Part shown: in pieces, positions 43,747 to 52,560 of the stretch
How positions within the stretch are numbered: position 1 is the stretch's first letter
How the letters are laid out: the number at the start of each line of letters is the position of its first letter
Source: JBCDLI01 sp038745535
GTDB taxonomy: Bacteria > Pseudomonadota > Alphaproteobacteria > Rhizobiales > Rhizobiaceae
DNA: 64,000 nt
Direction: 5' to 3'
Assembly (NCBI GenBank): GCA_038745535.1
Contig: JBCDLI010000001.1
Coordinates: 107,012-171,011, forward strand
Position numbers and translations under genes: made by a program
Notes under the pieces: generated by a model
Databases searched by the model: none
Seen by the model: only the letters and a program-made list of their open reading frames with translations
What the model was told of the DNA's origin: nothing

Positions 43747-44721
43747 ATGGGCAGTGTGATCGGCCTTGTGCTGCCGTTTTTCGGGCTGATCGCGCTTGGT
43801 TTCATCACAGCGCGGATTACCCGCCAACCGATTGAAGCGCTGGGATGGATGAACACGTTCATCGTTTACGTGGCGCTGCCGGCTTTGTTTTTTAACTTGG
43901 TCGCGAAAACGCCTGTCGAAGAGCTTGCTGAATTTCGTTTCATCGTCGCGACCACGCTTTCGACCTTCATCATCTTTGTGGTCATGTTCGCGATTGCCAT
44001 TGTCCGCACCCGGGGCGAGATCGCACCAAGCACGATCATGGGTCTGGCGGCCGCTTACGGCAACATCGGCTATATGGGTCCAGGCCTAGCGCTTCTGGCG
44101 TTTGGAGAGGCGGCTGTGGTGCCCGTTGCGCTGATCTTCTGCTTCGACAACGTGCTGCATTTCGTGATGGCGCCCTTGATGATGGCGCTGAGTGAAGACG
44201 ACGACGAAAAACCGCCGCCGCTTCAGGTAGCATTTCTGGTTTTCAAACGAATTGCTTTGCACCCGTTTATCTTGGCAACTGTCGTTGGAGTGACGGCGGC
44301 AATTGTTGGTTTTCGACCGCCCGATGCGGCGCAGACATTGCTCAATTATCTGGCCAATGCGGCGGCACCCTGTGCCCTTTTTGCCATGGGCGTAACGCTC
44401 GCGTTACGTCCCCTTAATCGGATGCCAAAAGAGGCTGCGATTATTGCGCCGCTCAAACTGATCATCGCCCCAGCTTTACTCTATATCATCGTCTCTTGGG
44501 CAGGCGATTTCCAGCCCGTGTGGATTTACGCAGCCGTGCTTCTTGCCGCTTTGCCAACAGCCACCAACGTTTACGTGATCGGCCAGCAATACGGGGTCTG
44601 GGTTGAGCGAGCCTCCGCTATGGTGCTCATTACAACTGTGCTATCGGTCATCACTGTCACGGCACTGCTGTATCTGATGACCAACGACCTTATGCCGCCT
44701 GATCTGTTCCCCGGCGGTTGA
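43747..44721 (+). CDS. AEC-family (auxin efflux carrier-like) transporter
   Basis: 324 residues with about ten hydrophobic helices in two halves. It begins VIGLVLPFFGLIALGFITAR, with AAAYGNIGYMGPGLALLAFG near residue 100 and PTATNVYVIGQQYGVWVER near the end. Members move organic anions such as malonate, malate or auxin-like acids; the substrate is unknown. GGGGAT precedes the ATG. Its 3' end overlaps the convergent monooxygenase by 32 bases. Confidence 0.92.
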   Translation: MGSVIGLVLPFFGLIALGFITARITRQPIEALGWMNTFIVYVALPALFFNLVAKTPVEELAEFRFIVATTLSTFIIFVVMFAIAIVRTRGEIAPSTIMGLAAAYGNIGYMGPGLALLAFGEAAVVPVALIFCFDNVLHFVMAPLMMALSEDDDEKPPPLQVAFLVFKRIALHPFILATVVGVTAAIVGFRPPDAAQTLLNYLANAAAPCALFAMGVTLALRPLNRMPKEAAIIAPLKLIIAPALLYIIVSWAGDFQPVWIYAAVLLAALPTATNVYVIGQQYGVWVERASAMVLITTVLSVITVTALLYLMTNDLMPPDLFPGG

Positions 44722-45937
44722 ACTTTGAAAATAAGCCTGTGCCACGAGATACTGAACTGCCCGGCATCATGCCTTCGCGCATCATGAAGCTTCTCAGTGG
44801 CGGGATATATTTCAAGAGTGACAGCCCGCCTGCGCGTACGGCTTGAACCGGGAGAAGATCGGTCAGTAGCGACCGGTTTAGTAGGTCTACCGCCGCAGTT
44901 CTTGACCACACATCGTTGCGGCGTGCTGAATGGTAAAAGTCGGTGACTTTCTTGCTACCAACGTCGTCACTCTCGGCTTGCGCTAGAGCCTCACCCAGAT
45001 CGACGATGTCGCGAAGACCGAGATTGAGGCCCTGCGCGCCAATCGGAGGAAAGGCGTGTGCCGCGTGCCCGACAAGTAAAAGCCGCGTTGCGGAGAATGC
45101 ATTCGCGATCTGAGTCGATAGCGGCCATGTCTGCGGAGCCGACGTTACTTCGATTGCGCCCAGCATTGAGGACATCTGTTTTTCGATGGCGAGCCCAAGC
45201 TCACCTGTTTCCATTTCCGCTGTGATTTCGGCCTTTTCGGGTCTTTGAACCCAAACAAGGCTCGACTCGTTTCCGGGAAGCGGGACCTGGGTAAAGGGGC
45301 CTTCCTCGGTATGAAATTCGGTTGAGACGAAGTTATGCGGTCGCTTGTGTTTGAATGTGAGGACCGTAGCCGTTTGCGGGTACGCCCAGGAACGATTTGA
45401 GATGTTAGCGGCTTTGCGCAGCAGCGAATTTGCGCCGTCTGCCGCAACCGCTAATTGCGCCTCGATAACCGTACCGTCTGAACAAATCAGGGTTGCCTTT
45501 TCATCCGTGAAATCTGCGGCGCTCACCATGGCGTCTATGCGTTTTATGTTCTCGGCCCGAGTGACAGCGTCGGCAAGCGCTGCGTTCAGGTCACTGTTTT
45601 TGACATTGTGTCCAAAGGTCGGCTCGCCGAGTTCACTGGCACGGAAATCGACCGTGGGCGCACGCAACAAACGCTTGGTCGCATCGACTATTCTGAGGAT
45701 GTCGAGCGGGGCCGTTTTGGGCTGAAGCGTGTCCCAGATGCCAAGCTTTTTGAGGAGTTTTAAGCCGGGAAGCATGACGGCGGTGGTACGTCCATCATTA
45801 TCCGTGTGTGTTCCGCTTGGTGCGATGAAAACGACGTTCTTTCCAGCGTCTGCAGCCTGCAATGCTGCGGTCATTCCGGTAGGGCCAGCACCGACCACCG
45901 CGATATCGGCTGTGAGAATTTCAGAAATCTTGCTCAT
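44690..45937 (-). CDS. UbiH/COQ6-family FAD-dependent monooxygenase
   Basis: 415 residues from the ATG at 45937. The FAD-binding motif is DIAVVGAGPTGMTAALQAAD near residue 10, with a second FAD motif LVGHAAHAFPPIGAQGLNLG near 287. The latter is GD-type in most relatives but begins GH here. The family hydroxylates the ring of ubiquinone precursors. An open frame extends 82 codons further upstream, but that part is not conserved in character and overlaps the next gene's leader, so I left it out. Confidence 0.88.
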   Translation of the reverse strand: MSKISEILTADIAVVGAGPTGMTAALQAADAGKNVVFIAPSGTHTDNDGRTTAVMLPGLKLLKKLGIWDTLQPKTAPLDILRIVDATKRLLRAPTVDFRASELGEPTFGHNVKNSDLNAALADAVTRAENIKRIDAMVSAADFTDEKATLICSDGTVIEAQLAVAADGANSLLRKAANISNRSWAYPQTATVLTFKHKRPHNFVSTEFHTEEGPFTQVPLPGNESSLVWVQRPEKAEITAEMETGELGLAIEKQMSSMLGAIEVTSAPQTWPLSTQIANAFSATRLLLVGHAAHAFPPIGAQGLNLGLRDIVDLGEALAQAESDDVGSKKVTDFYHSARRNDVWSRTAAVDLLNRSLLTDLLPVQAVRAGGLSLLKYIPPLRSFMMREGMMPGSSVSRGTGLFSKFNRRGTDQAA

Positions 45938-46112
45938 AGCGAAAGAGATAGTTGGCGATGGCTTTGATGTCATCACCCTGCGATGCGTCCAAATCGCATC
46001 GACCGTTGCCAATGTGTGTGTGGGAAACTCGGGAACGAGTGATGTTTGCGGGTTCCCTTCCTGAAAGCACCATGGCTTAGTGTGCTCAGTCGAAGTGTTC
46101 AGCCGTTGATTG

Positions 46113-47672
46113 ATGACGACATCTCTCCTTGAAGCGCGGGAAATTTCAAAGTCATTTGGTGACCTAGTCGCCAACGACCGCATTGATTTAAAGATCGCGC
46201 CTGGCGAAATTCACGCGCTCCTTGGCGAGAATGGCGCGGGAAAATCGACACTCGTCAAGGTTATCTACGGATCGCTTCGGCAAGACACGGGCCAGCTCAT
46301 TTGGCGCGGTAAGCCGGTAGAAATCGGCTCTCCGTCGGCTGCGCGTCGGCTTGGTATAGGCATGGTGTTTCAACACTTTTCGCTTTTTGAGCCGCTGACT
46401 GTCGCGGAGAATATCGCGCTTGCAAGTGATGACGCGGGCTCGCTTCGCGAGATTTCCAAGAGAACTATTGAACTTGCCGAGCAATACGGTCTGCCGGTTA
46501 AGCCTGACGCCCTCATTGGCGATCTATCGGTTGGAGAACGTCAGCGGGTTGAGATCATTCGTTGCCTCCTGCAGCAGCCAGACCTGATCATTCTCGATGA
46601 GCCCACCTCGGTGCTGACACCGCAGGAGGTTGAAAGGCTCTTCGAAACGCTGCGAAAGCTGCGTGCAGATGGCAAATCCATTCTCTACATCTCGCACAAG
46701 CTGGATGAGGTGAGGGCACTTTGCGACCGCGCGACGGTGTTGCGTCGAGGCCGTGTTGTAGGCTCGTGCAGGCCGGCAGAAGAAACCGCTTCATCGCTGG
46801 CGACGATGATGGTCGGCGAAACCGTAGAAGGTGTCTCGCGCGATGAGAATACGCTCGAGAATCACCGGGGCGAAACACAGCCGCTTTTGCGCGTCGATAC
46901 GCTTTCCAGACCGGGCCAAAGCACATTCGCCGTGCCGCTTCATCGGATCTCTTTAGAAGTTTGGCCGGGTGAAATTGTTGGGATCGCCGGAGTAGCAGGA
47001 AACGGGCAATCGGAACTCTTCGAGGCTTTGTCCGGTGAATGGCGAAGTGCAAATACAGACGCGGTTACCATTTCTGATCAGGCGGTTGGCCATCTTGGAC
47101 CAAGTGCGCGCCGTGAACTTGGCGTCGCGTTTGCTGCAGAGGAGCGGATTGGACACGGAGCCGTCCCGGGCATGAGCCTTGGAGACAATGTGCTTTTGAC
47201 CCGGCATCGCTCTGATAAAAGCGCTTATCGCGGTCTTTTGGGCGCGATCCGGCTAACAGCAATAAAACGCACACTTCGTCGGATCGTCGAAGAGATGGAT
47301 GTACGAAAATCCGGTGAGAACCCAAATGCGGCAACGCTCTCAGGTGGTAATCTTCAAAAACTGATAATGGGCCGTGAGTTTGATCGACAGCCGAAGTTGC
47401 TTATCGTCAACCAGCCCACTTGGGGCGTTGATGTGAGCGCGGCGGCTCGCATACGCCAAGGTTTGATCGATCTCGCAGCGTCGGGCTCAGGTGTCCTGGT
47501 TATCAGCCAAGACCTCGATGAACTGCTTTCGATTTGTACCCGGGTTGCCGTTTTAAACGAAGGCAGACTGTCTGGAAGTCTGTCGGGCGGCGATCTCAAC
47601 CGCGAAGCGATCGGCTTGCTCATGGGCGGTGTGAGTGCACAAGCGAAACCCGTGGTGAGCCATGCGGCTTGA
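46113..47672 (+). CDS. nucleoside-type ABC transporter ATP-binding protein (two ATPase domains)
   Basis: 519 residues with two ABC modules. The first has Walker A LLGENGAGKSTLVKVIYG and signature LSVGERQRVEIIRCL, with GMVFQHFSLFEPLTVAENIA between them. The second has a degenerate GVAGNGQSELFEALSG Walker A and signature LSGGNLQKLIMGREF. The architecture is that of RbsA/NupO-type transporters. The following two permeases and the BMP-type binding protein show that it takes up nucleosides or related bases. The start is the ATG at 46113. Confidence 0.94.
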   Translation: MTTSLLEAREISKSFGDLVANDRIDLKIAPGEIHALLGENGAGKSTLVKVIYGSLRQDTGQLIWRGKPVEIGSPSAARRLGIGMVFQHFSLFEPLTVAENIALASDDAGSLREISKRTIELAEQYGLPVKPDALIGDLSVGERQRVEIIRCLLQQPDLIILDEPTSVLTPQEVERLFETLRKLRADGKSILYISHKLDEVRALCDRATVLRRGRVVGSCRPAEETASSLATMMVGETVEGVSRDENTLENHRGETQPLLRVDTLSRPGQSTFAVPLHRISLEVWPGEIVGIAGVAGNGQSELFEALSGEWRSANTDAVTISDQAVGHLGPSARRELGVAFAAEERIGHGAVPGMSLGDNVLLTRHRSDKSAYRGLLGAIRLTAIKRTLRRIVEEMDVRKSGENPNAATLSGGNLQKLIMGREFDRQPKLLIVNQPTWGVDVSAAARIRQGLIDLAASGSGVLVISQDLDELLSICTRVAVLNEGRLSGSLSGGDLNREAIGLLMGGVSAQAKPVVSHAA

Positions 47673-48759
47673 ACTTGAAAAGCGCGGCGAGCACTCCGCC
47701 ATGTTTTCTGCGATCTCGCCAATAATCGCAGTGGCGGTGACCGCATTGCTCGGTGCGCTAATGTTTGCAGCGCTCGGTAAACCGCCGCTCCAAGCGCTTT
47801 ACAGCTACTTTATCGAGCCTCTTACAGAAGTGTGGTCGATCCACGAACTGCTCGTAAAAGCTACGCCACTCATCTTGATCGCGCTTGGTCTCGCGTTCTG
47901 TTTTCGCTCCAATAATTGGAACATTGGCGCGGAGGGTCAGTTTATTATCGGGGCAATGGCGGGCTCGATCATCCCCGTCATGTTCCCTGATTTGCGCGGC
48001 CCGTGGATTGTACCGGCAATGATGATCTGCGGAATGATCGGCGGCGGCCTCTATGCGTTCATTCCCGCAGTTCTAAAGGCGCGTTTTAACACCAACGAGA
48101 TTTTATCGAGCTTGATGCTTGTCTACGTCGCGGAACTCTTTCTCGACTGGACTATTCGTGGACCTTGGCGCGATCCCGATGGCTTTGGCTTTCCACAGAC
48201 CCAGCGTTTTCACGCCGATGCCATTTTGCCGGAAATGTTCTCAGCTTCTGGCCGTGCGCATTTTGGCTTCGTGTTCGCAATCTTAGCGACCCTCGTGGCC
48301 TGGTATGTGTTGTCGAAAACGATGAAGGGCTTTGAAATTCGTGTGCTCGGAGAGAGTGCGCGGGCAGGTGGGTTTGCAGGCTTTAACGCCAAGCGGATGA
48401 TTATTTTCGCGTTCGTCGTTTCCGGCGCACTTGCGGGGCTTGCGGGAATTTCCGAGGTTTCCGGTGCAATCGGACAATTGCGTCCGTCGATCTCACCCGG
48501 GTATGGATTTACCGCGATCATTGTCGCGTTCCTCGGTCGGCTTAACCCGGCAGGTATTTTCGCAGCCGGACTGGTGCTTGCTCTTTCATATCTGGGAGGA
48601 GAGGCGGCACAGATTTCTATTGGTGTGTCGGACAAAGTTGCCTCGGTGTTCCAGGGGATTTTGCTATTTACGGTTTTGGCCTGTGACACGCTTATTCGTT
48701 ATCGTGTACGGCTGCGTAGCTCAGCGCCTGCGCTTGCGCCTGAAAGTGTTGCCCCATGA
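47662..48759 (+). CDS. nucleoside-type ABC transporter permease 1
   Basis: 365 residues with about ten membrane helices. Family segments are LGLAFCFRSNNWNIGAEGQF near residue 72 and ETLIGESARAGGFAGFN-like ILGESARAGGF near 230 (read here as VLGESARAGGFAGFN), plus GYGFTAIIVAFLGRLNPAG near 275. It overlaps the ATPase gene by 11 bases and the second permease by four. It forms the transmembrane channel with the next gene product. Confidence 0.93.
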   Translation: MRLELEKRGEHSAMFSAISPIIAVAVTALLGALMFAALGKPPLQALYSYFIEPLTEVWSIHELLVKATPLILIALGLAFCFRSNNWNIGAEGQFIIGAMAGSIIPVMFPDLRGPWIVPAMMICGMIGGGLYAFIPAVLKARFNTNEILSSLMLVYVAELFLDWTIRGPWRDPDGFGFPQTQRFHADAILPEMFSASGRAHFGFVFAILATLVAWYVLSKTMKGFEIRVLGESARAGGFAGFNAKRMIIFAFVVSGALAGLAGISEVSGAIGQLRPSISPGYGFTAIIVAFLGRLNPAGIFAAGLVLALSYLGGEAAQISIGVSDKVASVFQGILLFTVLACDTLIRYRVRLRSSAPALAPESVAP

Positions 48760-49682
48760 CGCCGGAAGTCATCGTTTCCATCATCGCGACCGTGATGACT
48801 GCTGCAACGCCGCTTTTGATAGCCGCGACCGGAGAACTCGTTGTTGAACGGGCAGGAGTACTCAATCTCGGCGTTGAAGGCATGATGGTTGTCGGGGCCG
48901 TTGCTGGTTTTGCCGGCGCGCAGTTAACCGGAAACGCTTGGGGCGGTGTCGGACTAGCAATCGCGTGCGGCGCTGCGTTCTCACTGCTGTTCGGAATTCT
49001 TGCGCTCACGCTCGCGACAAACCAAGTGGCCACCGGTCTCTCGCTCACGCTTTTGGGCCTCGGTGTTTCCGGCATGGTAGGAGAGGCCTTTATTGGACAG
49101 CCCGGCGTAAAAATGGCTTCGGTGAACATTCCCGGCCTCAGCGACTTACCAATCGTCGGGCCGCTTCTTTTTGGTCAGGACCCGATTTTCTACATCTCCA
49201 TCGCGCTCGTTGTTGGCGTTTCGTGGTTTCTGTTCAAGACCCGCGCGGGCCTGCAATTAAGAGCGATTGGCAATAACCACGGATCAGCCCACGCGCTGGG
49301 TATCAGGGTGATTACAGTTCGCTATCTCGCTGTGATGTTTGGAGGTGCGTGCGCCGGGCTTGCGGGTGCGCAGCTATCGCTGGTCTATACGCCGCAATGG
49401 ACGGAGGACATGACGGCTGGCCGCGGATGGATCGCGCTCGCGCTCGTTGTTTTCGCGTCTTGGAGACCGGGCAGGGTGCTCATTGGAGCCTATCTGTTTG
49501 GCGCGGTGACGATTGCGCAGTTCCATGCGCAAGCTTTTGGCGTAGCTATTCCGTCACAGCTATTATCGGCCCTGCCTTATGTCTCGACAATCGTGGTACT
49601 GGTCTTGATTTCTGCCAATCGACGGATGACGATGCAAAACACGCCTGCGGCGCTTGGCAAGACTTTCGTGCCGGATCACTAG
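48756..49682 (+). CDS. nucleoside-type ABC transporter permease 2
   Basis: 308 residues, mostly hydrophobic. The family core is LVVERAGVLNLGVEGMMVVG near residue 28, then NQVATGLSLTLLGLGVSG near 89, and RAIGNNHGSAHALGIRV near 170. It pairs with the preceding permease. The stop is 68 bases before the binding-protein gene, a spacing that suggests the same operon. Confidence 0.93.
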   Translation: MTPEVIVSIIATVMTAATPLLIAATGELVVERAGVLNLGVEGMMVVGAVAGFAGAQLTGNAWGGVGLAIACGAAFSLLFGILALTLATNQVATGLSLTLLGLGVSGMVGEAFIGQPGVKMASVNIPGLSDLPIVGPLLFGQDPIFYISIALVVGVSWFLFKTRAGLQLRAIGNNHGSAHALGIRVITVRYLAVMFGGACAGLAGAQLSLVYTPQWTEDMTAGRGWIALALVVFASWRPGRVLIGAYLFGAVTIAQFHAQAFGVAIPSQLLSALPYVSTIVVLVLISANRRMTMQNTPAALGKTFVPDH

Positions 49683-49750
49683 TGGGCTCACAATCAAAAC
49701 TTGGGCAGCGCTGGCTGTCCGTTCCTGTCGGGCAAAGAAAGGTGACACGG

Positions 49751-50824
49751 ATGAACAAGGTGAAGACGGCTCTGTTGGCAGCTGCGGCTGTGATTGGGGT
49801 AAGCGGTCAGGCAGCAGCGGCAGACGCGAAGGCGTGTTGGATCTATGTTGGTCCCATTGGCGACTTTGGCTGGAGCTATCAGCACCATGCAGGCCTTCTA
49901 GATGTCGAGAAAGCCTTCGGCGATCGCGTCGAGACGGCTTACCTTGAAAGTGTTGCCGAAGGCGCTGACGCCGAGCGCGCGATTGAGCGCTTTGCACGAT
50001 CGGGCTGCGACATCATCTTCACCACCTCGTTTGGTTACATGGAAGCGACCAACGCCGTGGCAGAACGTTTTCCCGACGTGAAATTTGAGCACGCGACCGG
50101 CTACCGTCGCGATCATCCAAATGTGACGACGTTCAATTCAAAGTTCTACCAAGGGCGCTACATTCAAGGTCAGATCGCAGCCAAAATGTCAGAGACCGGT
50201 GTCGCTGGTTACATTGCGTCTTTCCCGATCCCCGAGGTCGTTCGCGGCATCAATTCGTTCATCCTTGGTGCCCAGTCCGTCAATCCCGATTTCTCACTCA
50301 AAGTTGTTTGGGTGAACACATGGTTTGATCCCGGCAAAGAGGCAGACGCGGCGAAGGCCTTGGTCGACCAGGGCGTGGATATTCTCACGCAACATACCGA
50401 TTCTACAGCTGCGATGCAGGTTGCCGAAGAGCGCGGCATCAAGGCATTTGGGCAAGCATCGGATATGCAGGCGTTTGGCGTGAACACGCAGCTTACGTCG
50501 ATCATCGACGATTGGGGGCCATACTACGTTGAGCGCGTTCAAGCTGTCCTCGATGGGACGTGGGAACAGCAGGACGTGTGGGGCGGCATGATTGAGGGGC
50601 ATGTGGCGATGGCACCGTATCGCAACATGCCGTACGAAGTTGCGGCGACTGCAAAGATCACCGAGCGCGACATCATGATCGGACGTTCGGAGCCATTCAC
50701 CGGACCGATCACGAAGCAGGACGGGTCCGAATGGCTTCCAGCGGGTCAGCGCGCGGAGATCGGCGAATTACTGAGTATGGATTTCTACGTGCAGGGCGTC
50801 GACGATCAACTGCCGCAGCAATAA
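49751..50824 (+). CDS. BMP-family substrate-binding lipoprotein-like protein
   Basis: 357 residues from the ATG at 49751, with a signal peptide ending QAAAA. The PnrA/BMP fold is shown by KACWIYVGPIGDFGWSYQHH, IIFTTSFGYMEATNAVAERF and the ligand region TQHTDSTAAMQVAEERG. No lipobox cysteine is present at the cleavage site, so it is probably a soluble periplasmic protein. It is the high-affinity receptor for the upstream ABC importer; homologues bind purine nucleosides. A terminator follows 22 bases after the stop. Confidence 0.94.
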   Translation: MNKVKTALLAAAAVIGVSGQAAAADAKACWIYVGPIGDFGWSYQHHAGLLDVEKAFGDRVETAYLESVAEGADAERAIERFARSGCDIIFTTSFGYMEATNAVAERFPDVKFEHATGYRRDHPNVTTFNSKFYQGRYIQGQIAAKMSETGVAGYIASFPIPEVVRGINSFILGAQSVNPDFSLKVVWVNTWFDPGKEADAAKALVDQGVDILTQHTDSTAAMQVAEERGIKAFGQASDMQAFGVNTQLTSIIDDWGPYYVERVQAVLDGTWEQQDVWGGMIEGHVAMAPYRNMPYEVAATAKITERDIMIGRSEPFTGPITKQDGSEWLPAGQRAEIGELLSMDFYVQGVDDQLPQQ

Positions 50825-50846
50825 TGAGCCAAAAGCATCACGAAAG

Positions 50847-50872
50847 AGCCGGGTCTCATGCCCGGCTTTTTT
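50847..50872 (+). terminator. rho-independent terminator of the nucleoside ABC operon
   Basis: AGCCGGG with loop TCTCATG and CCCGGCT, then six T residues. It lies 22 bases after the binding-protein stop and closes the four-gene operon. Confidence 0.93.
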
Positions 50873-50951
50873 ATACACAGAGTTGTCGCATAAGATGGAT
50901 TATGGAACTCAGCGGTGTCTGGACACAGCAGGGATCGGTTGTCGATGGCAT

Positions 50952-51764
50952 CTATTCGACTTCAATCACCAAGCCATCATAGCATGGTTGCACGTGATCG
51001 GGCGTTTCCTTTTGCACAGTCTCGTAATCCAGTGGAATATGCATATGCGTTAGGTACGCACGTTTTGGTTTGAGCTGGTCAATGAAGTTGATGGCTTGAG
51101 CAATGCTGAAATGGCTCACGTGTTCGCGATACTGTAGCGCGTCGATGATCAGCACGTCCAAGTTTTGCATCTGTGCAGTGGTGTCGTCGGGAATGGCAGA
51201 GACGTCTGGACAATAGGCAACGTCGCCAATTCGAAAGCCAAGCGAATGAATGCTTCCATGTCTTTGATAAAGCGGCTGAAAGGTGAGGTGGCCACCCTGC
51301 CCTTCAATTGAAAACGCCTTTTCGTGAGCAATCCGGTGCGGCTTTAATGTGGGCGGATAGCTGCTGCCTTCCGGCGTTTCAAAACAGTAGCCGAAACCTT
51401 CGCGCAGCCGATTAAAAGTCGTGTCATCGGCATAAACCGGCATCAAATGTCCAGACGTGAACACAAACGTACGCAGATCGTCGATGCCGTGAATGTGGTC
51501 TGCATGACCGTGGGTGTAAACGACACCATCAAGCTGGGTGACGCCAGCCAGAAGCATCTGGGCGCGAAAGTCAGGCCCTGTGTCGATGACAACAGTCGTG
51601 CGGCCTTGCTTCGTTATACGCTCGACGAGGAGAGACGCGCGCATACGCCGGTTCTTCGGGTTATTCGGATCACAATTGCCCCAGTCCCCGTTTAGACGCG
51701 GCACGCCCGGTGACGATCCACACCCCAACACGGTAAGCTGTAATTTAGCACTCTCGTCAGTCAT
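50952..51764 (-). CDS. MBL-fold metal-dependent hydrolase (PhnP-like)
   Basis: 270 residues from the ATG at 51764, which follows GAGG and overlaps the tatD stop by eight bases. Motifs are LTVLGCGSSPGVPRLNGDWG, VVIDTGPDFRAQML, the zinc motif THGHADHIHGIDDLR, FRIGDVAYCPDVSA and the late YLTHMHIPLDYE. This is the PhnP/COG1235 phosphodiesterase group. It ends a metG-tatD-MBL arrangement found in many alphaproteobacteria. Confidence 0.93.
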   Translation of the reverse strand: MTDESAKLQLTVLGCGSSPGVPRLNGDWGNCDPNNPKNRRMRASLLVERITKQGRTTVVIDTGPDFRAQMLLAGVTQLDGVVYTHGHADHIHGIDDLRTFVFTSGHLMPVYADDTTFNRLREGFGYCFETPEGSSYPPTLKPHRIAHEKAFSIEGQGGHLTFQPLYQRHGSIHSLGFRIGDVAYCPDVSAIPDDTTAQMQNLDVLIIDALQYREHVSHFSIAQAINFIDQLKPKRAYLTHMHIPLDYETVQKETPDHVQPCYDGLVIEVE

Positions 51765-52560
51765 CGTGCCTCGGCACTTTTGAGAAGAGGCGATAGAAAT
51801 TTTCGGTCGTTTGCGCGGCGAATGCATTAAAATCGACATTCAAATGCTTTGCGAGGATTGCAGCGGTATCGGCAACAAAACCGGGCTCATTGCGCTTGCC
51901 GCGATTGGGCGGCGGCGCCAGATAGGGCGCGTCTGTCTCCATCAAAACGCGTTCAGCGGGAACTTTTGCTGCGATCTCACGCAATGAATCGGATCGTTTG
52001 AAAGCCGCAATGCCGGAAAACGAAACGTACCCGCCGAGCGAAACGCCGATTTCGGCGAGTTGTGCGCCCGACGAAAAGCAGTGAAGCACGAAGGGAAACG
52101 CACCGTTGGCGGTCTCACGCTCCAGAATATCGATCATATCGTCATCCGCGTCCCGTGAGTGGATCACCAGTGGTAGGCCTGTTCGTCGCGCAGCTTCGAT
52201 ATGAACGGCGAAGTGCTGCGCTTGGGCCTCTGCGTGATCCTTGCGGTAATAATAGTCGAGCCCCGCCTCCCCAATCGCCACGACTTTCGGATGTGTCGAT
52301 TTTTCGATGAGTTCATCGACCCCGATGTCCAATTCTTCATGGCTGTTGTGGGGATGCGTTCCAACGGAGCAAAAAATATCCGGGTAGCCGTCGGCCACTG
52401 CAAGCACCTGCGCAAACTTTCGCACACGAGTGCAGATGGTCACCATGCGCACCAGACCGGCATCGCGCGCGCGCTGAACAATTGCGTCACGGTCATCATC
52501 AAAGTCTGGGAAGTCTAAATGGCAGTGGCTATCGACAAGCACCGGCTGGGACTGGCTCAA
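51757..52560 (-). CDS. tatD: TatD-family deoxyribonuclease
   Basis: 267 residues. The amidohydrolase-fold motifs are DSHCHLDFPDFDDD near residue 10, VGTHPHN near 66, GEAGLDYYY near 97, VIHSRDADDD near 131 and METDAPYLAPPPNRGKRNEP near 207. It is a metal-dependent 3'-5' nuclease. It overlaps metG by four bases and the MBL gene by eight. Confidence 0.96.
   Translation of the reverse strand: MSQSQPVLVDSHCHLDFPDFDDDRDAIVQRARDAGLVRMVTICTRVRKFAQVLAVADGYPDIFCSVGTHPHNSHEELDIGVDELIEKSTHPKVVAIGEAGLDYYYRKDHAEAQAQHFAVHIEAARRTGLPLVIHSRDADDDMIDILERETANGAFPFVLHCFSSGAQLAEIGVSLGGYVSFSGIAAFKRSDSLREIAAKVPAERVLMETDAPYLAPPPNRGKRNEPGFVADTAAILAKHLNVDFNAFAAQTTENFYRLFSKVPRHDD

Noticed and set aside
45938..46183. N-terminal extension of the UbiH-like gene
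   Set aside because: The added 82 residues lack fold features and overlap the start of the divergent ABC gene.
49349..49750. N-terminal extension of the BMP binding protein
   Set aside because: It is the shadow of the permease gene in another frame; the signal peptide begins at 49751.
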